Positions 23,520 through 34,026 of a DNA stretch of 64,000 nucleotides are shown piece after piece. A program made the position numbers and the translations under genes. The stretch is taken from NCBI GenBank assembly GCA_026874595.1, contig CM049317.1:40636401-40700400 (forward strand), written 5' to 3'. A model generated the notes under the pieces. It was not told the origin of the DNA, ran no database searches, and worked only from the letters and a program-made list of their open reading frames with translations. Position 1 is the first letter of the stretch. Every line of letters begins with the position of its first letter. This DNA is from Sipunculus nudus (taxonomy: Eukaryota > Annelida > Sipuncula > Golfingiida > Sipunculidae).

Positions 23520-24807
23520 TGATCGTTTCAGGCAATTGGTACATGTATTACATTTTGACTGCGTTCGTCGCGTGTACACCTGAATTTCTCACGCTGACTG
23601 GCTGAGTCAGAGTTTGTTACATTTTGTTTAAACAGTTCAACTTTGAAGATAAACGGTCTGCTAAACAATGCTGATAAACGTTAATACTGAGGCTGAGAGT
23701 TACAGTGTTGAAACTCTCACCGAGCTTAACATAGGCGAGTCCTAAAATGTGAATTGGAATATAAGTAGCCAACTGTAAGCCCGCAATAGACGATGACTGA
23801 ATGAACCATGTTGGTTTTGAAAAAAAATCTGAGAAAGACCGCCAATTACTCCTGACTTCATTGGAAAAGACCTTAGTTCAGCGAGGCGTTGATGTATGGC
23901 GCTGACCGTCCCATATCCGATGGAGTTTACCAGTCGATGAAATAGTCGGCCAGACAGCCGCAATTTAGTTATATAATTTCCCGTGATGAGGTAGTACCTG
24001 TTCTAAGCGTTGTGACACAGCAAGAGTAAGTTTGTTGGCTCGGATAGTGGGAGGAATTTTGTTTTAACCATTGTATCGACTGGGCCAGACTACCCGGTCA
24101 TACCTTCCACTCATCAACTCATGGAAAACAAACATAATTTGCGACATAATTCTCTTTCTCTCTCTCTATCTCTTCATATGTCGCCCGCAAACTGTGACCT
24201 AGCTATTGTATTGCATATTCTAGTAGGGAATATTACCAGATGCTTGCTTTGATAATTAATTGTACATAAATATGCATATTCTAGTAGGGGATATAACCAG
24301 ATGCTTGCTTTGATGATTAATTTTACATTAATATGGAGTAATATGTTTAGATATTACAGTGTGAGATCGTTGGTTAAAGATCACACGTGTCTCATTTGAT
24401 GTTGGTTTCAAAGCAGTTCAGTCGATAGAGAGTTTCTATTTTGATGTTAATCTCGGTACAGTTGTTATTCCGTTGGAGCCGTCTCGGTTTTGCGGTCCCT
24501 ATAGTTAAGAGTGTTTGTTGTAGATTTCAAAGAAATAGCACCTATTAAGTTTAGTTTCCCAGTATTTTGTCTCTGGAGGCGTACCCTTATTAGCATTCAT
24601 GTCGTAATTGACGGTCGGCGTAATTGGGAGTGGTAACTGGCCAGAGTCTTCGTTTAGCAGACCGTTTATCTTCAAAGTTGAATTGTTTAAACAAAATGTA
24701 ATAAACTCTGGCTCAGCCAGTCAGCGTGAGATATTCAGTTGTACACGCGACTAACTCAGTCAAAATGTAATACATGTACCGACTGCCTGAAACGAGCACT
24801 ACGATTC
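23511..24807. repeat. Long inverted repeat: two 156-bp arms, 985-bp spacer
   Basis: The left arm (23511-23666, GAATCGTAGT ... GGTCTGCTAAAC) is matched in reverse complement by the right arm (24652-24807, GTTTAGCAGACC ... ACTACGATTC) with about ten mismatches. The arms run through the whole segment including TTACATTTTGTTTAAAC and CTCACGCTGACTGGCTGAG. No transposase-like frame lies between them. I could not see a clear target duplication outside the arms. It could be a foldback or long-TIR element, or a remnant of an inverted duplication. Confidence 0.85.
24213..24334 (+). repeat. 61-bp direct repeat, two copies
   Basis: GCATATTCTAGTAGGG starts at 24213 and 24274. The copies differ at a few positions (AATATTACC / GATATAACC). 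The repeat lies in the spacer of the long inverted repeat. Confidence 0.9.
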
Positions 24808-25753
24808 TGGAGTTGTGACATCAAACATTAATAAGTCGTGAGGCGCACAATATATCGACACATATGCCCATCCAGCGTATAGGAGTTGTATAGCCCGGGG
24901 ATATCTACAGCAGTCTGTGGGCAGGTCTACAAGTGTCACAGTGGAGAAAGCTGAGATGTGATGTCTACAAGCGTGGACAGTCGATATCTGGGGAAGGCAC
25001 AAGTGATTTTCTCTGTAAAGGACTTCAGAGGAATTCATAATCTGTTTTGAGAGCTTCCAGATACAGACCGAGGACTTTGTTTAAAAGCTTAACTGTAGTG
25101 GTACAGAATATTGCTGTGTTGAATTTATTTTCTGATACCTACACCTGGTGGATTCCAGGAGACATTGACTGTGAAAGAATGTGATTCAACCTCCAGAAAG
25201 AATAGTTTGAGCGCAGTACATGAACTTTGTCAAACGTGAATACTCCAGCGAGAAATTGTGGATTACAAGAGGTTCGTGAATCTGTGGGACTGAATGTACT
25301 GTTCCCACAACGCGAGCTAGCAAGTGAGGCAAACAGTGGTACATCCTGGTGTTACGTGTACGCGCTGCTCATGTGACCAGAAACAGAGTGAACAGGAACT
25401 CTGCCGTGTACCATCATTTACGGACTTATTGCTTATTTATGTAATTATCATCATTGTTCATTGTTGGTACATATGGAGCGACTCTCCAGAGAATGTAAGA
25501 AACGTCTTCCTTTAATATATTTATTTGTTTTGTTACCACATGTCTAATTAGTCTTTTTTGGATTGTATATATGCAATAGTTAAACGAGTTTGTTTGACTT
25601 TTAAAATGATCTGGACGTTCACATCTTTACCACAGTGACATTAAATGGGGAGCGTGCTTTCAGGATTGATTTAGCCGTGTGAGAGCTAACATCCTGTAAG
25701 GAAATTTATTTCCTGAGTGTTTGGTTAAATTTTCATACAGAATATTGATATAT
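24808..25753. other. Spacer, no gene recognised
   Basis: No convincing coding frame. Minus-strand and plus-strand frames of 60-80 codons show no family motif. It lies between the long inverted repeat and the solo LTR. Confidence 0.4.
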
Positions 25754-26605
25754 TGTTACGGAACCTTATATCAACAGATCACATAGTCGTGACGAACATA
25801 AATTTTGTAATGGAGATTAAAAAATCAGATTCTGTAACACTAGGCAGCGTAAAATGTCTAGGGGAATAAATAAAGAAGTCAGTGTTTTTTGTTATAAAAT
25901 AATTATAATTTATTCTTAAAATAACCCTAACAGTACAATACACTAAATCAACACAATTTCACAGTTTAACAGCAAATCAATACAAGTATATAAATAAAGT
26001 GTACATAACCTGGCTACCACCACTGTCACAGCGACAAAAAGTCCTTTAAAGCATATAATCCAAATGAACAGTTAGCATAAATCTTTTCAGAGAATAACAG
26101 TCCAGTTAAATCACAAAATCAATTATTATCAATTTATTAGTATCCTAAAGTGAAGTTCGGGTAGTGATCCCAAAGGCAAACTAATTAAAACTAATTAAAA
26201 GACTAATTAAAATCCGTTACAAATTCGAAGAAGATCTATAACTGCCGCAAGTATCGGAAAAGGTCCAAAAACTGACACACACTCTTCTGTGTCCGCTGGA
26301 ATATTTCTGTTCTCTCTACCCCGGCTCTAAAACACAACCCCTTATTTATAACTTTTCACCTCAAGCCGAGAACTTTCCATTTCCCGGATAATCCAAAGAA
26401 CGCAACAATACACACGTTACAGGAAACATCTAGAACAAAGAACGCTGTGTTTCTACATGTCAGAGTTCACACGTGGGATTAAATCGAGCGCTGTGTAGAG
26501 TTCACACGTGGGTCGCAACCGGCCAGGCGAGGATGTAACAGCAACGAGCCACGCCCGCGTCACACAATCAAGGGTCAACAACACATGTAACAGACTTCTG
26601 TAACA
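25754..26605 (-). mobile_element. Solo LTR of a Ty3/gypsy-type retrotransposon
   Basis: The reverse complement matches the plus-strand LTR at 31838-32715 through most of its length. Shared blocks include CTCGGCTTGAGGTGAAAAG, the GGACACAG block, CCTAGACATTTTACGCTGCC, TAGTGTTACAGAATCTGATT and the end GGTTCCGTAACA. It starts TGTTACAG and ends GTAACA, the usual TG...CA form. The 4-bp sequence ATAT flanks both ends (25750-25753 and 26606-26609), as expected for a Ty3/gypsy integration. On the minus strand a TATA box lies at about 26341-26352 and an AATAAA signal at 25909-25914. No internal coding region adjoins either side, so internal sequence was lost by LTR-LTR recombination. It is 852 bp versus 878 bp for the other copy. 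Confidence 0.88.
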
Positions 26606-27009
26606 ATATCTACTTTGAACTGTTTAATATTTTGTAATACTTAAAAGTAAAAGTCAGTGTTGAGACCTGATACACACGCACTCCACTTAGATTTAATGCA
26701 GGTTAATACTATAATGTGGTACTATTGTCTTATGCTTAATAGTTACTCCGTGATAGGGTAAACCACTATTATATGTTTGATAATTACTCAGACAAGAGTA
26801 GAGATTTGACAGTAAGAAGTGTTTACAGGTTCATTTACTTAATGCTGACCTAATTTGAACACCTTTTAAGCAATTTCTTTTGTCATTTTAGGCACCTTTT
26901 TTCTGACTTTACCGCAATTCCAAAACATACGAGCGTTATAAAAATACAAAATATGACAAACATTAACATGAAATACCTCTTTAATGATTGGCTACAACTG
27001 ATCCCTTTC
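26606..27009. other. AT-rich spacer
   Basis: No gene or repeat was recognised between the solo LTR and the short tandem repeat. Confidence 0.5.
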
Positions 27010-27300
27010 AAAGGTCTGCTACAAGAACTAGTGGCACTGTACATCACTTTCACTTTAGCTTTCCAAGTCTGTGCCCATTTTCAGATTAACTTTGTCCACA
27101 AGAATGACCAGTAACACTGCATATCACTTTAAATTTGGTTCCTCCAGTTAATGCCTATTGTTAGATTGTGTCCACGAGAATGATCAGTAACACAGTTAGT
27201 CAATTTAATTTTGGCTCCTCCAGTTTGTGCTTGTTTCCAGTTTAAGTTGTCCACAAGAATGACTTATACTGTAGGTAATTAAGTTGGTGCTTATCTAGAT
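27010..27300 (+). repeat. Diverged tandem repeat, ~77-bp period
   Basis: GTCCACAAGAATGACCAG at 27094, GTCCACGAGAATGATCAG at 27170 and GTCCACAAGAATGAC at 27249 mark successive units spaced 76 and 79 bp. Each is followed by AGTAACAC-type sequence and a TCCTCCAGTT-type block. A weaker first copy precedes at about 27020. It is unrelated in sequence to satellite B despite the similar period. Confidence 0.8.
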
Positions 27301-27644
27301 TAAGTTAAAAGAGGGTTCATACACTTTGATCAAATCAAATGTGTGCGACTTTTACAGGACCTGGGACAAAAAATAGTTAATGAGTCATTATTTCAGCTGC
27401 TTTTACTAAAGCATAAAAATGTGGATATTTTAATTTTCCTCTATTTGTAAAAAAATATTTGCAGAGGCTTAGTGTTTACAATTTTAATCCATAAAAATGA
27501 GTAAAAACAGACTGTTTAACAGTTCAGTTTTGCGCGTTTTCTTCTATTTTAAGATTATATAATTATATGAAAACTTTCAAATATTCTTCAATATTGAGAG
27601 TGAACTATAACTCTTAACAAGCTTTCAAAACTGTCAAAAAAGAT

Positions 27645-28250
27645 TCAAAGTACACTGAAACTGATGTTAAAGCGTATGTGCGCGGAGAGACCACGAGATT
27701 GGGACCGGTGTTTGCGTATACAGACGCCACACGAGAGCACAGATTTCTCACCTTTTGAGTTCATCTACGGGCGGGTTGTGAGATGTCCCATGCGCATTCT
27801 ACGGGAACTATGGACCAAACGCGACTCGGATGCGGAAACCAAGACAACGTATCAGTACATGCTTGATCTCCAGGAAAAGCTGAGCGATACGTGCGCATTA
27901 GCTCGTGAAGCTATGAGTAAATCCAAAAAGTTCTATGACATAGGCAAATACACCCGCAAATTTCAGATCGGAGACGAAGTATTGTTGCTTCTCCGACGGA
28001 CCGAAACAAACTGCTTGTCAAGTGCAAAGACCCCTATATAGTGTTGCACGTATGTAGGTGACCTAGACTACCGGGTCAAGGTCGACAACAAGGTCAAAAC
28101 GGCGGTCATAGCGGCGGTCATTTTGAGTACGAACGGATCAGAGATACGAACGAGAACCAGATAATCCGGATTGTGAATCCGAATCTCCCTAAGTCGGAGA
28201 ACTAAACCTCGAGGGAGTATACGAAACCATCCAAGTATCGTTACCATCAA
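27645..28250 (+). pseudogene. Integrase C-terminal remnant of a Gmr1-like Ty3/gypsy element
   Basis: The frame reads LKLMLKRMCAERPRDWDR, then FSPFEFIYGR, a long helical region ending near KFYDIGKYTRKFQIGDEVLL, and past a frameshift at about 28015 a GDLDYRVKVDNKVKT segment. These are the end of the integrase core, the region after it and the GPY/F-type C-terminal module of Ty3/gypsy integrases. The 5' part (zinc finger and the catalytic D,D residues) is missing, and the stretch between RDWDR and FSPFE is shortened. The key oddity is position: integrase lies upstream of RT (next feature) on the same strand with about 200 bp between, the reverse of the usual gypsy order and the order known for Gmr1-like elements. 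Confidence 0.85.
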
Positions 28251-28734
28251 CGGTGGCAAGTCAAACTGAACGTGACGTACAGGTTAATGTCGAGTTAGGC
28301 AAGCGAAAGCGGCCCGAGGTACACGATCTGTTGAAACAGTATGGGGAAGTATTCACACATGGCCCCAAACTTACCGATGACATCGAATGTACTATTCGAC
28401 TCACGTCCGATACACCCGTGATGTCGAAACCGTATCGTGTTCCGTTTGAGTTGAGGGAGACCATGCGATCGGAAATCAACGAGATGTTAGAATTAGGCAT
28501 AATCGAGAAGTCGGAGTCGAGTTTTGCATCACCTTGTATTATGCTGGGAAACCAGACGGAAAGATCAGATTCGTGATCGATTACCGTATGTTAAACCAGT
28601 CAATAGTAATCGATCCAGATCCGATGCCGGAGCCGGAGCCGGAAACCCTGTTCACTGAAGTAGCGATAAGCCGATACTTTACCATGATGGACCTGACGAA
28701 AGGCTACGGGCAGATTTCGATGTCGGAAAATTAA
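28251..28734 (+). pseudogene. Reverse transcriptase N-terminal remnant, Gmr1-like element
   Basis: HDLLKQYGEVFTHGPKL, then IRLTSDTPVMSKPYRVPFE, EINEMLELGIIEKSES, FASPCIML, and after a one-base frameshift near 28548 PDGKIRFVIDYRMLNQ, FTEVAISRYFTMMDLTKGY and QISMSEN. These are RT motifs 1 to 3 in order, including the first catalytic Asp region (MMDLTKGY). A stop follows MSEN at 28732-28734. The catalytic palm loop (YxDD) is absent: the sequence jumps straight to the RT thumb/connection at 28736. The repeat PEPEPEPE-like stretch near 28625 is a small expansion. Non-functional. Confidence 0.9.
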
Positions 28735-28735
28735 G

Positions 28736-29291
28736 AAAGCCTTGCGAGCCTTTCTAAGCCTTACCGGTTATTGCCGGAAGTTATTGCCGAACTATGCTGA
28801 GATAGCGGTTCCGCTGACGGACCTTACACGGAAAGGACAGATTGGATTGAAAAGAGGTCCATGAGAATGCGTACAGCTCATTTAAAGCTAAGCTGGCTGA
28901 TTCCCCGATTCTGAGGCTGCCCGATTTCAGTAAATGGTTCAGCCTCAAATGTCGGATGTCGTATCGGAAGTATCCTTATGCAGGAACACGATGGGATTAT
29001 GCATCCGATAGCTTGTGCTAGCAGGAGATTACTGGCTAGAGAGAGAAATAACTCTAAGTGTATGGCAATAGTTTGGGCAGTTTAGAAACATTCGAAATGT
29101 ACTTGTCATGTAGACCATTTACAATTCAAACAGACCACAAACCTCTCAAGTGTATTAGCATTGTCAAGTGCGTGAACAAGAGAGTAATAAGATGGGCTTC
29201 AGTATTACAAGAGTTTAGATTTTAGAAACAGGCTGCGTCTGGCAAGTTAAACCATGGGCAAGACTTTTTAAGCAGGTTACCAGAGTGTTGA
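28736..29291 (+). pseudogene. RT connection and RNase H remnant, Gmr1-like element
   Basis: KKALRAFLSLTGYCRKLLPN followed by YAEIAVPLTDLTRKGQ is the RT thumb region. Further on FKAKLADSPILRLPDFSKW, an EHDGIMHPIACASRRLLARE segment and a PFTIQTDHKPLKCISI segment mark the gypsy RNase H. NHGQDFLSRLPEC ends at a stop near 29291. Several stops and frameshifts interrupt it, and the first catalytic Asp region (normally DASD) is scrambled at about 28950. The match to the typical C-terminus implies that RT-RNase H is the last pol domain here. No LTR follows; a foldback repeat begins at about 29394. Confidence 0.85.
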
Positions 29292-29393
29292 ACTTGATAA
29301 GATATTGTAGATAGTGTATATATAGATAGGAGATATAATCTTTTCACATAAAAGGTAATCAGGTTTTCGATCAGTATTGTATAATGTTTTCAC

Positions 29394-30890
29394 TAACATC
29401 CGCGGGTGCGGAGGGCAAAAAACGCGGATAGGTGTAACAGAGACGACGGATTTCGGACGAGGGACGACGGAAGCGAGTGCGGAAGAAACAAGAAAATTCG
29501 TGGAATTAATGTCCTCCGCTTTGGGATCTTGTTGTTTTTCATGCTTGATAAAGGACGGACAGACAGAGTAACAGACAGGCAGACAGAAGCCATACACTCC
29601 AAAACAAATCCGAACCAGGGTATGCATGAGAGCAATCACTGATCAAATTCTGAATGAAATCGGCTAATATTTATAAAAGTTATGCCACAGAAACAAAAAC
29701 TTGACACAGTGACAGACAGACCGACGGACATAAGCCAGACACTTCAAAACAAATCCAAACCAAGGTACGCATGAGAGCAATCACTGACCAAAATGTGAAT
29801 GACATCGGATAATATTTAGGAAAGTTATAGCAGGGAAACGAAAACCTGACAGACGGTCAGACAAAGTGACAGACAGAGAAAAGCCAGACATTCCAAAACT
29901 AATCCCAACCAAGGTATGCATGACAGCAATGTCTGGCCAAAATAGGAATGAAATCAGATAATATTTAGGAAAGTTATCGCACGGAAATGAAAATCTGACG
30001 GACTGACAAACAGGGTGACAGACAGACAGACAGATGCCAGACACTCCAAAACCAATCCCAACCATAGTAAGCATGAGATCAATCACTGACCAAAGTTTGA
30101 ATGAAATCGGATAATATTTAGGAAAGTAATGGCACAGACACGAAAGCCTGACACACGGACAGACAGAGTGACAGACAGACAGACAAAAGCCAGAAACTCC
30201 AAAACCAATCCCAACCAAGGTAAGCATAAGAGCAATGACTGACCAAAATTTGAATGAAATAGGATAATATTTAGGAAAGTTATCGCATGGAAATGAAAAC
30301 CTGACAGACAGACAGACAAAGTGACAGACATACAGACAGAAGCCAGACACTGCAAAACACATCCCAGCCAAGGTAAGCATGAGAGCAATCACTGACCAAA
30401 ATTTGAATGAAATCAGATAATATTTAGGAAAGTTATCGCACGGAAACAAAAACCTGACAGACAGACAGACATAGTGACAGACAGACAGATAAAAGCCAGA
30501 CACTCCAAAACCAATCTCAACCAAGGTATGCATGAGAGCAATCACTCACCCAAATCTGGATTATATCAGATAATAATTAGAAAAGTTATCGTACGGAAAC
30601 GAAACCTGACGGGCGAACAGAGAGACAGACAGAGAGACAAACCCAAATCAATGTCCCCCGCATCCGCGGAGAGGGGAAAAAAAATTAACCGGAAAGGTGT
30701 GAACGTGGCTTAAGGCATTCACACCTATCCGCTTCCAAGCCCGCATCCGTCTCACCGTCCGCAAAAATCGGTCTGGGAACGATTCACGACGGAAGCGGAC
30801 GACGGGTGCGGACGGGAATCCCTACCACGACGTCATATAATCGGGGATATTCTGGAATGTCCTCGTGTCTTCCCCCTTGATAAAAATGCC
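29394..30890. repeat. Foldback-type repeat with GACA-rich tandem array inside
   Basis: The outer sequence (29394-29490 and 30670-30890) belongs to a family defined by GCGGATAGGTGT and its inverse ACACCTATCCGC, with many GACGG/CCGTC motifs. The reverse complement of 30718-30890 matches 39541-39716 closely, and 29394-29490 matches 37113-37204. Between them lie about seven units of ~150 bp (markers GCATGAGAGCAATCACTGACC near 29628, 29769, 30378 and 30530), each followed by runs of GACAGACAGACA. The unit plus tetranucleotide layout is that of Pearl-like bivalve elements. A minus-strand 254-codon frame across the array is a repeat artefact. Confidence 0.75.
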
Positions 30891-31109
30891 AGAAGCTGTT
30901 TATTGCAGTATGAAAGGTTGAAATTTGCGCGTGAGCATTCACTGCTTTACAATCCCGCTCATTGATATCATTAAAGAAATGTTGGAAGTAGAAATATAAG
31001 TCATCAAAGGAGTGGGGGCGGGGTTATTTGGAAAAAAGAATTATAAGTCGATGCCTATAAAATAAAAGTTAGCCTAAAAAAACGCCTACTATATAAAGTA
31101 TAACACATG

Positions 31110-31146
<37 letters not shown>

Positions 31147-31309
31147 TTATTTGAACATAATTAAATCACAATGATTTGCTTGTATGGAGAATAATATAAG
31201 CATCCTTGAGACATGGAGGTGAAATTGGTCCCAAAGTTCAAGTGGCGTATCCAGGATTCTGAAAATAGAGGGGGCGCAGCCCCAAAGGAAGGATGCTATT
31301 CTGCGTATA
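30891..31309. other. Spacer with (TA)n and a repeat end
   Basis: (TA)n at about 31116-31140. At 31243 AGTGGCGTATCCAGG with GGGGGCGCAGCCCC is the terminus of a common dispersed repeat whose opposite end (ATACGCCACT) is seen at about 36815-36824. No gene. Confidence 0.5.
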
Positions 31310-31837
31310 TTAGACATGTCATATATTAATATTTAATCGGAAGTGGCATTAAAAATATGCATGGTCACACAGTGTTGTCTGGAATATTCAAAAGATCAAC
31401 AACCCGTACATTAAAACTGCATGAACAATGTTTGTTTTGTGCCTTGTCTGTCGTGGTGCGCAAAACCATTTTTCAGCCCATAGGTAACACAAAATAGGTC
31501 AGCATGACCTAATTTCAGGTTTCCAAGGACAATTGACTAGGACCTCCCTGAATTTTATTTTAAAAGATTTTAGGCCTAATGGATACAATTTATGTCCTGT
31601 CTGACTGCCTGGGTGCTTATATAACATTGTTTCTGATAGGTTGCAAAATATGGGTCATGGTGACCTAATTTCAGTTTCCAAGGACACTGGCAAAGGACGT
31701 CTCAGAATGTTACTTTAGAAGATTCTAGGCCTAACAGATACAATGTGTGCCCTGACTGACTGTCTGGGTGCTTATATGACTTCTTTTCCTAAAGGTCGCA
31801 AAAAATACGTCATAGTGACCTAATTTCAGTTTTCCAG
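31310..31837 (+). repeat. 156-bp tandem array, left part
   Basis: GACCTAATTTCAG marks successive units at 31506, 31662 and 31817. Each unit also carries CCAAGGA, GATTCTAGGCCTAA and a GTGCCCTGACTGACTG-type block. The array is broken at 31838 by the LTR retrotransposon and resumes after it (35200-35518, same period). Confidence 0.85.
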
Positions 31838-32715
31838 TGTTACAGGTGCCCTTTAAATTGTGTGCACGGGTCTTACAGATGTCTTTTTTGTTGTGTGACA
31901 CGGGCGAAGCTCGTGTTGTGGCTGCCTCGCCTGGCCGGGTGTTGCACTCTCAGTTTAATCCGTACTGGTTGAACTCTCGTTGTCATGCTAGCTTGGGGTT
32001 TTTCTCGCCTAGCCGAGCCGGGGCGAGCTCACGTGTGAACCCTAATATGTTGAGACACAGCGTTCATTGACTTGGTATGTTCTTTGAACGTGTGTACTGC
32101 GTTAGAGTCTTTAGAATGTTCGAGAAGTGGAAAATTCTCGGCTTGAGGTGAAAAGTTATATAAAGAGGCTGTGTTTTAGAAGAGAGAGTTGAGAGAATAT
32201 TCCAGGGGACACAGACGTGTGTATGTCAGCTTGTGGGACCTATCTGATTATCTAGTAATTTTTAGGGATTCTACTATAACTAACACTTTACAATTTAGTG
32301 CTGCCTGTCTCAAGTTGACTTTCTAGATTGTTACAAGAGCTTTACATTGGATTGTTAGTCTCCGAGAGAATTCGTGTGAACTGTTCGCCAGGTTTAAACA
32401 TTTGAAAGGACTTATCACTGTGACAGTGGTGGTATCCAGGTACTGTGCTCTTTATTTATTTTACTGTGTGATTGTATTGATTTGTGGTTATGCTGCTGTT
32501 ATACTGTGTAATTGTATTGATTTAGTGTATTGTAATGTTAGGGTTGTTTTGAGAATAAATTATAGTTATTTGTTAACAAAAACCCACCGACTTCGTTATT
32601 CATTCCCCTAGACATTTCACGCTGCCTAGTGTTACAGAATCTGATTTTTTTTATCTCCTTGACAAATTTATGTTCATCACGCATACGTGATCTGTTGACA
32701 TTAGGTTCCGTAACA
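31838..32715 (+). mobile_element. 5' LTR of a Ty3/gypsy-type retrotransposon
   Basis: 878 bp beginning TGTTACAGG and ending TTCCGTAACA, directly followed by a primer-binding site. It matches the solo LTR at 25754-26605 in reverse complement. The plus-strand promoter TATA (32156-32165) and the AATAAA signal (32554-32559) give a recognisable U3-R-U5 layout. The element landed inside a unit of the 156-bp array, just after TTTCAGTTTTCCAG. A matching 3' LTR is not present in the window. Confidence 0.9.
32156..32165 (+). promoter_or_regulatory. LTR TATA box
   Basis: TTATATAAAG lies in the LTR downstream of GAGGTGAAAAG. The solo LTR has TTATAAATAAG at the same place. It is the likely promoter of the element. 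Confidence 0.6.
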
Positions 32716-32721
32716 TAAAAC

Positions 32722-32739
32722 TGGGGCCTCGTCCGGGAT
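32722..32739 (+). promoter_or_regulatory. Primer-binding site, tRNA-Pro type
   Basis: TGGGGCCTCGTCCGGGAT begins six bases after the LTR end. It differs at one position from the complement of the animal tRNA-Pro 3' end, the primer used by many gypsy elements and gammaretroviruses. Confidence 0.75.
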
Positions 32740-32884
32740 GCTTAATAGTTTTGACAATTTATTAGGCCTTGACCTGGACACATTGTTTTATCACACATTG
32801 TTTACAAGATTACATATTGTTTACAATACATTGTTTACAGGATTTATCTCAGTGTTCTTTTTGTTATTGTTTTAACATCTTAAC

Positions 32885-34015
32885 ATGGCAGATTTCAAAC
32901 CTGAGACATTTTTTGGCGATCCCGACCCTGATCAACTTGAACAGTTGACAAAGGAACAGTTGTTGCTTTTAGGACAACACTTAGGGCTAAGTGTGAAAAA
33001 AAGCTTTGAGAAAGCTTGATATCATTGCTAAAATCATGAAAGATCTAGTAATCAAAGGTTTAATTGAAGAGGGTGAAGTGGAAACATAAAAAAATAACAG
33101 CCTTGCTATGCAGTTGGAATTAAAAAAAGTTAGAAATGCATCATGAGCTAGCATTAAAAGAGAGGGAAGAACGGGTAGAAAGTGAAAGACTAGAAAAAGT
33201 TAAGAAATTGAGTTAAAACGACTGGAGTTAGAAAGACTTAAACTAGAACATAGTCTACGTGCTGCCCCAACTCACAGTTTTGATGTTACTAAAAACATTA
33301 GACTTGTCCCACCTTTTAAAGAAAAAGAGGTTGATAAATATTTCTTACACTTTGAGAGGGTAGCTGAAAATTTAAAATGACCTAAGGAAAATTTGACTGT
33401 GGTGTTACAAAGTGTATTGACTGGCAAGGCCAGAAAAAATTTATACAGAGCTTTCAATAGAAGCTGCTGCTGACTATGACCTGGTAAAACGGTTAGTCTT
33501 AAAAGGTTATGAGTTAGTTCCGGAGGCTTACCGTCAGAAATTCAGAAATTGGGAAAAGTGCAAAGAACAGACCTACGTCGAATTTGCTAGGACAAAAGAG
33601 CAGTTGTTTGATCGCTGGTGTAGTTCTAAAAATGTAATGAAGGATTATGACAATTTGCGCCAGTTGATTTTGCTATAAGAATTCAAGCGCTGCATTAACG
33701 CAGATGTTAAAACATTTCTTGATGAGAAAAGTCCTGTAACACTTGACATTGCTGCTCAATTAGCTGATGATTATTCATAAACACACAAAATGTCATTTAC
33801 TATCAAATCAAACCTGTCATTCACAAACAAGAATGTAAATCAGTATGGTCAAAAGAACTTTACAGCGCAGTCACCCAGTACTAGTAGTCCTGATAGTTCA
33901 ACAAAGTCGATTGCTACACCTCAGTCCACGTCCACTGTGTCTCAGTCCAACCAAGGCCATTTATTTTCAAAGAAAATCTGTTATTACTGCAAGAAGGAGG
34001 TCATCTAATATCTGA
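32885..34015 (+). pseudogene. gag: gag of the LTR retrotransposon (frameshifted)
   Basis: The ATG at 32885 opens MADFKPETFFGDPDPDQLEQ with LLLGQHLGLSVKK, which is typical of the N-terminus of this gag group. A frameshift follows at about 33000. The central capsid region is recognisable across several frames: RLVPPFKEKEVDKYFLHFER, YDLVKRLVLKGYELVPEAYR, FRNWEKCKEQTYVEFARTK and QLFDRWCSSKNV. This is the SCAN-like capsid fold shared with vertebrate SCAN proteins. Near the end ICYYCKKEGH is a zinc-knuckle remnant whose last Cys is replaced (SDYW). At least four frameshifts or stops (around 33000, 33100, 33380 and 33677) make it non-coding. It follows the PBS directly, so the start is well placed. 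Confidence 0.88.
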
Positions 34016-34026
34016 CTACTGGAAAC

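Noticed and set aside
25061-25520. Possible second LTR or leader with primer-binding site near 25345
   Set aside because: TGGTGTTACGTG-type sequence does not match a tRNA 3' end convincingly and no gag follows.
29781-30545. 254-codon minus-strand frame with CLSVCHSVCLSVRF repeats
   Set aside because: It is produced by the GACA microsatellite and the 150-bp array. The hydrophobic look comes from GACA read as LSVC.
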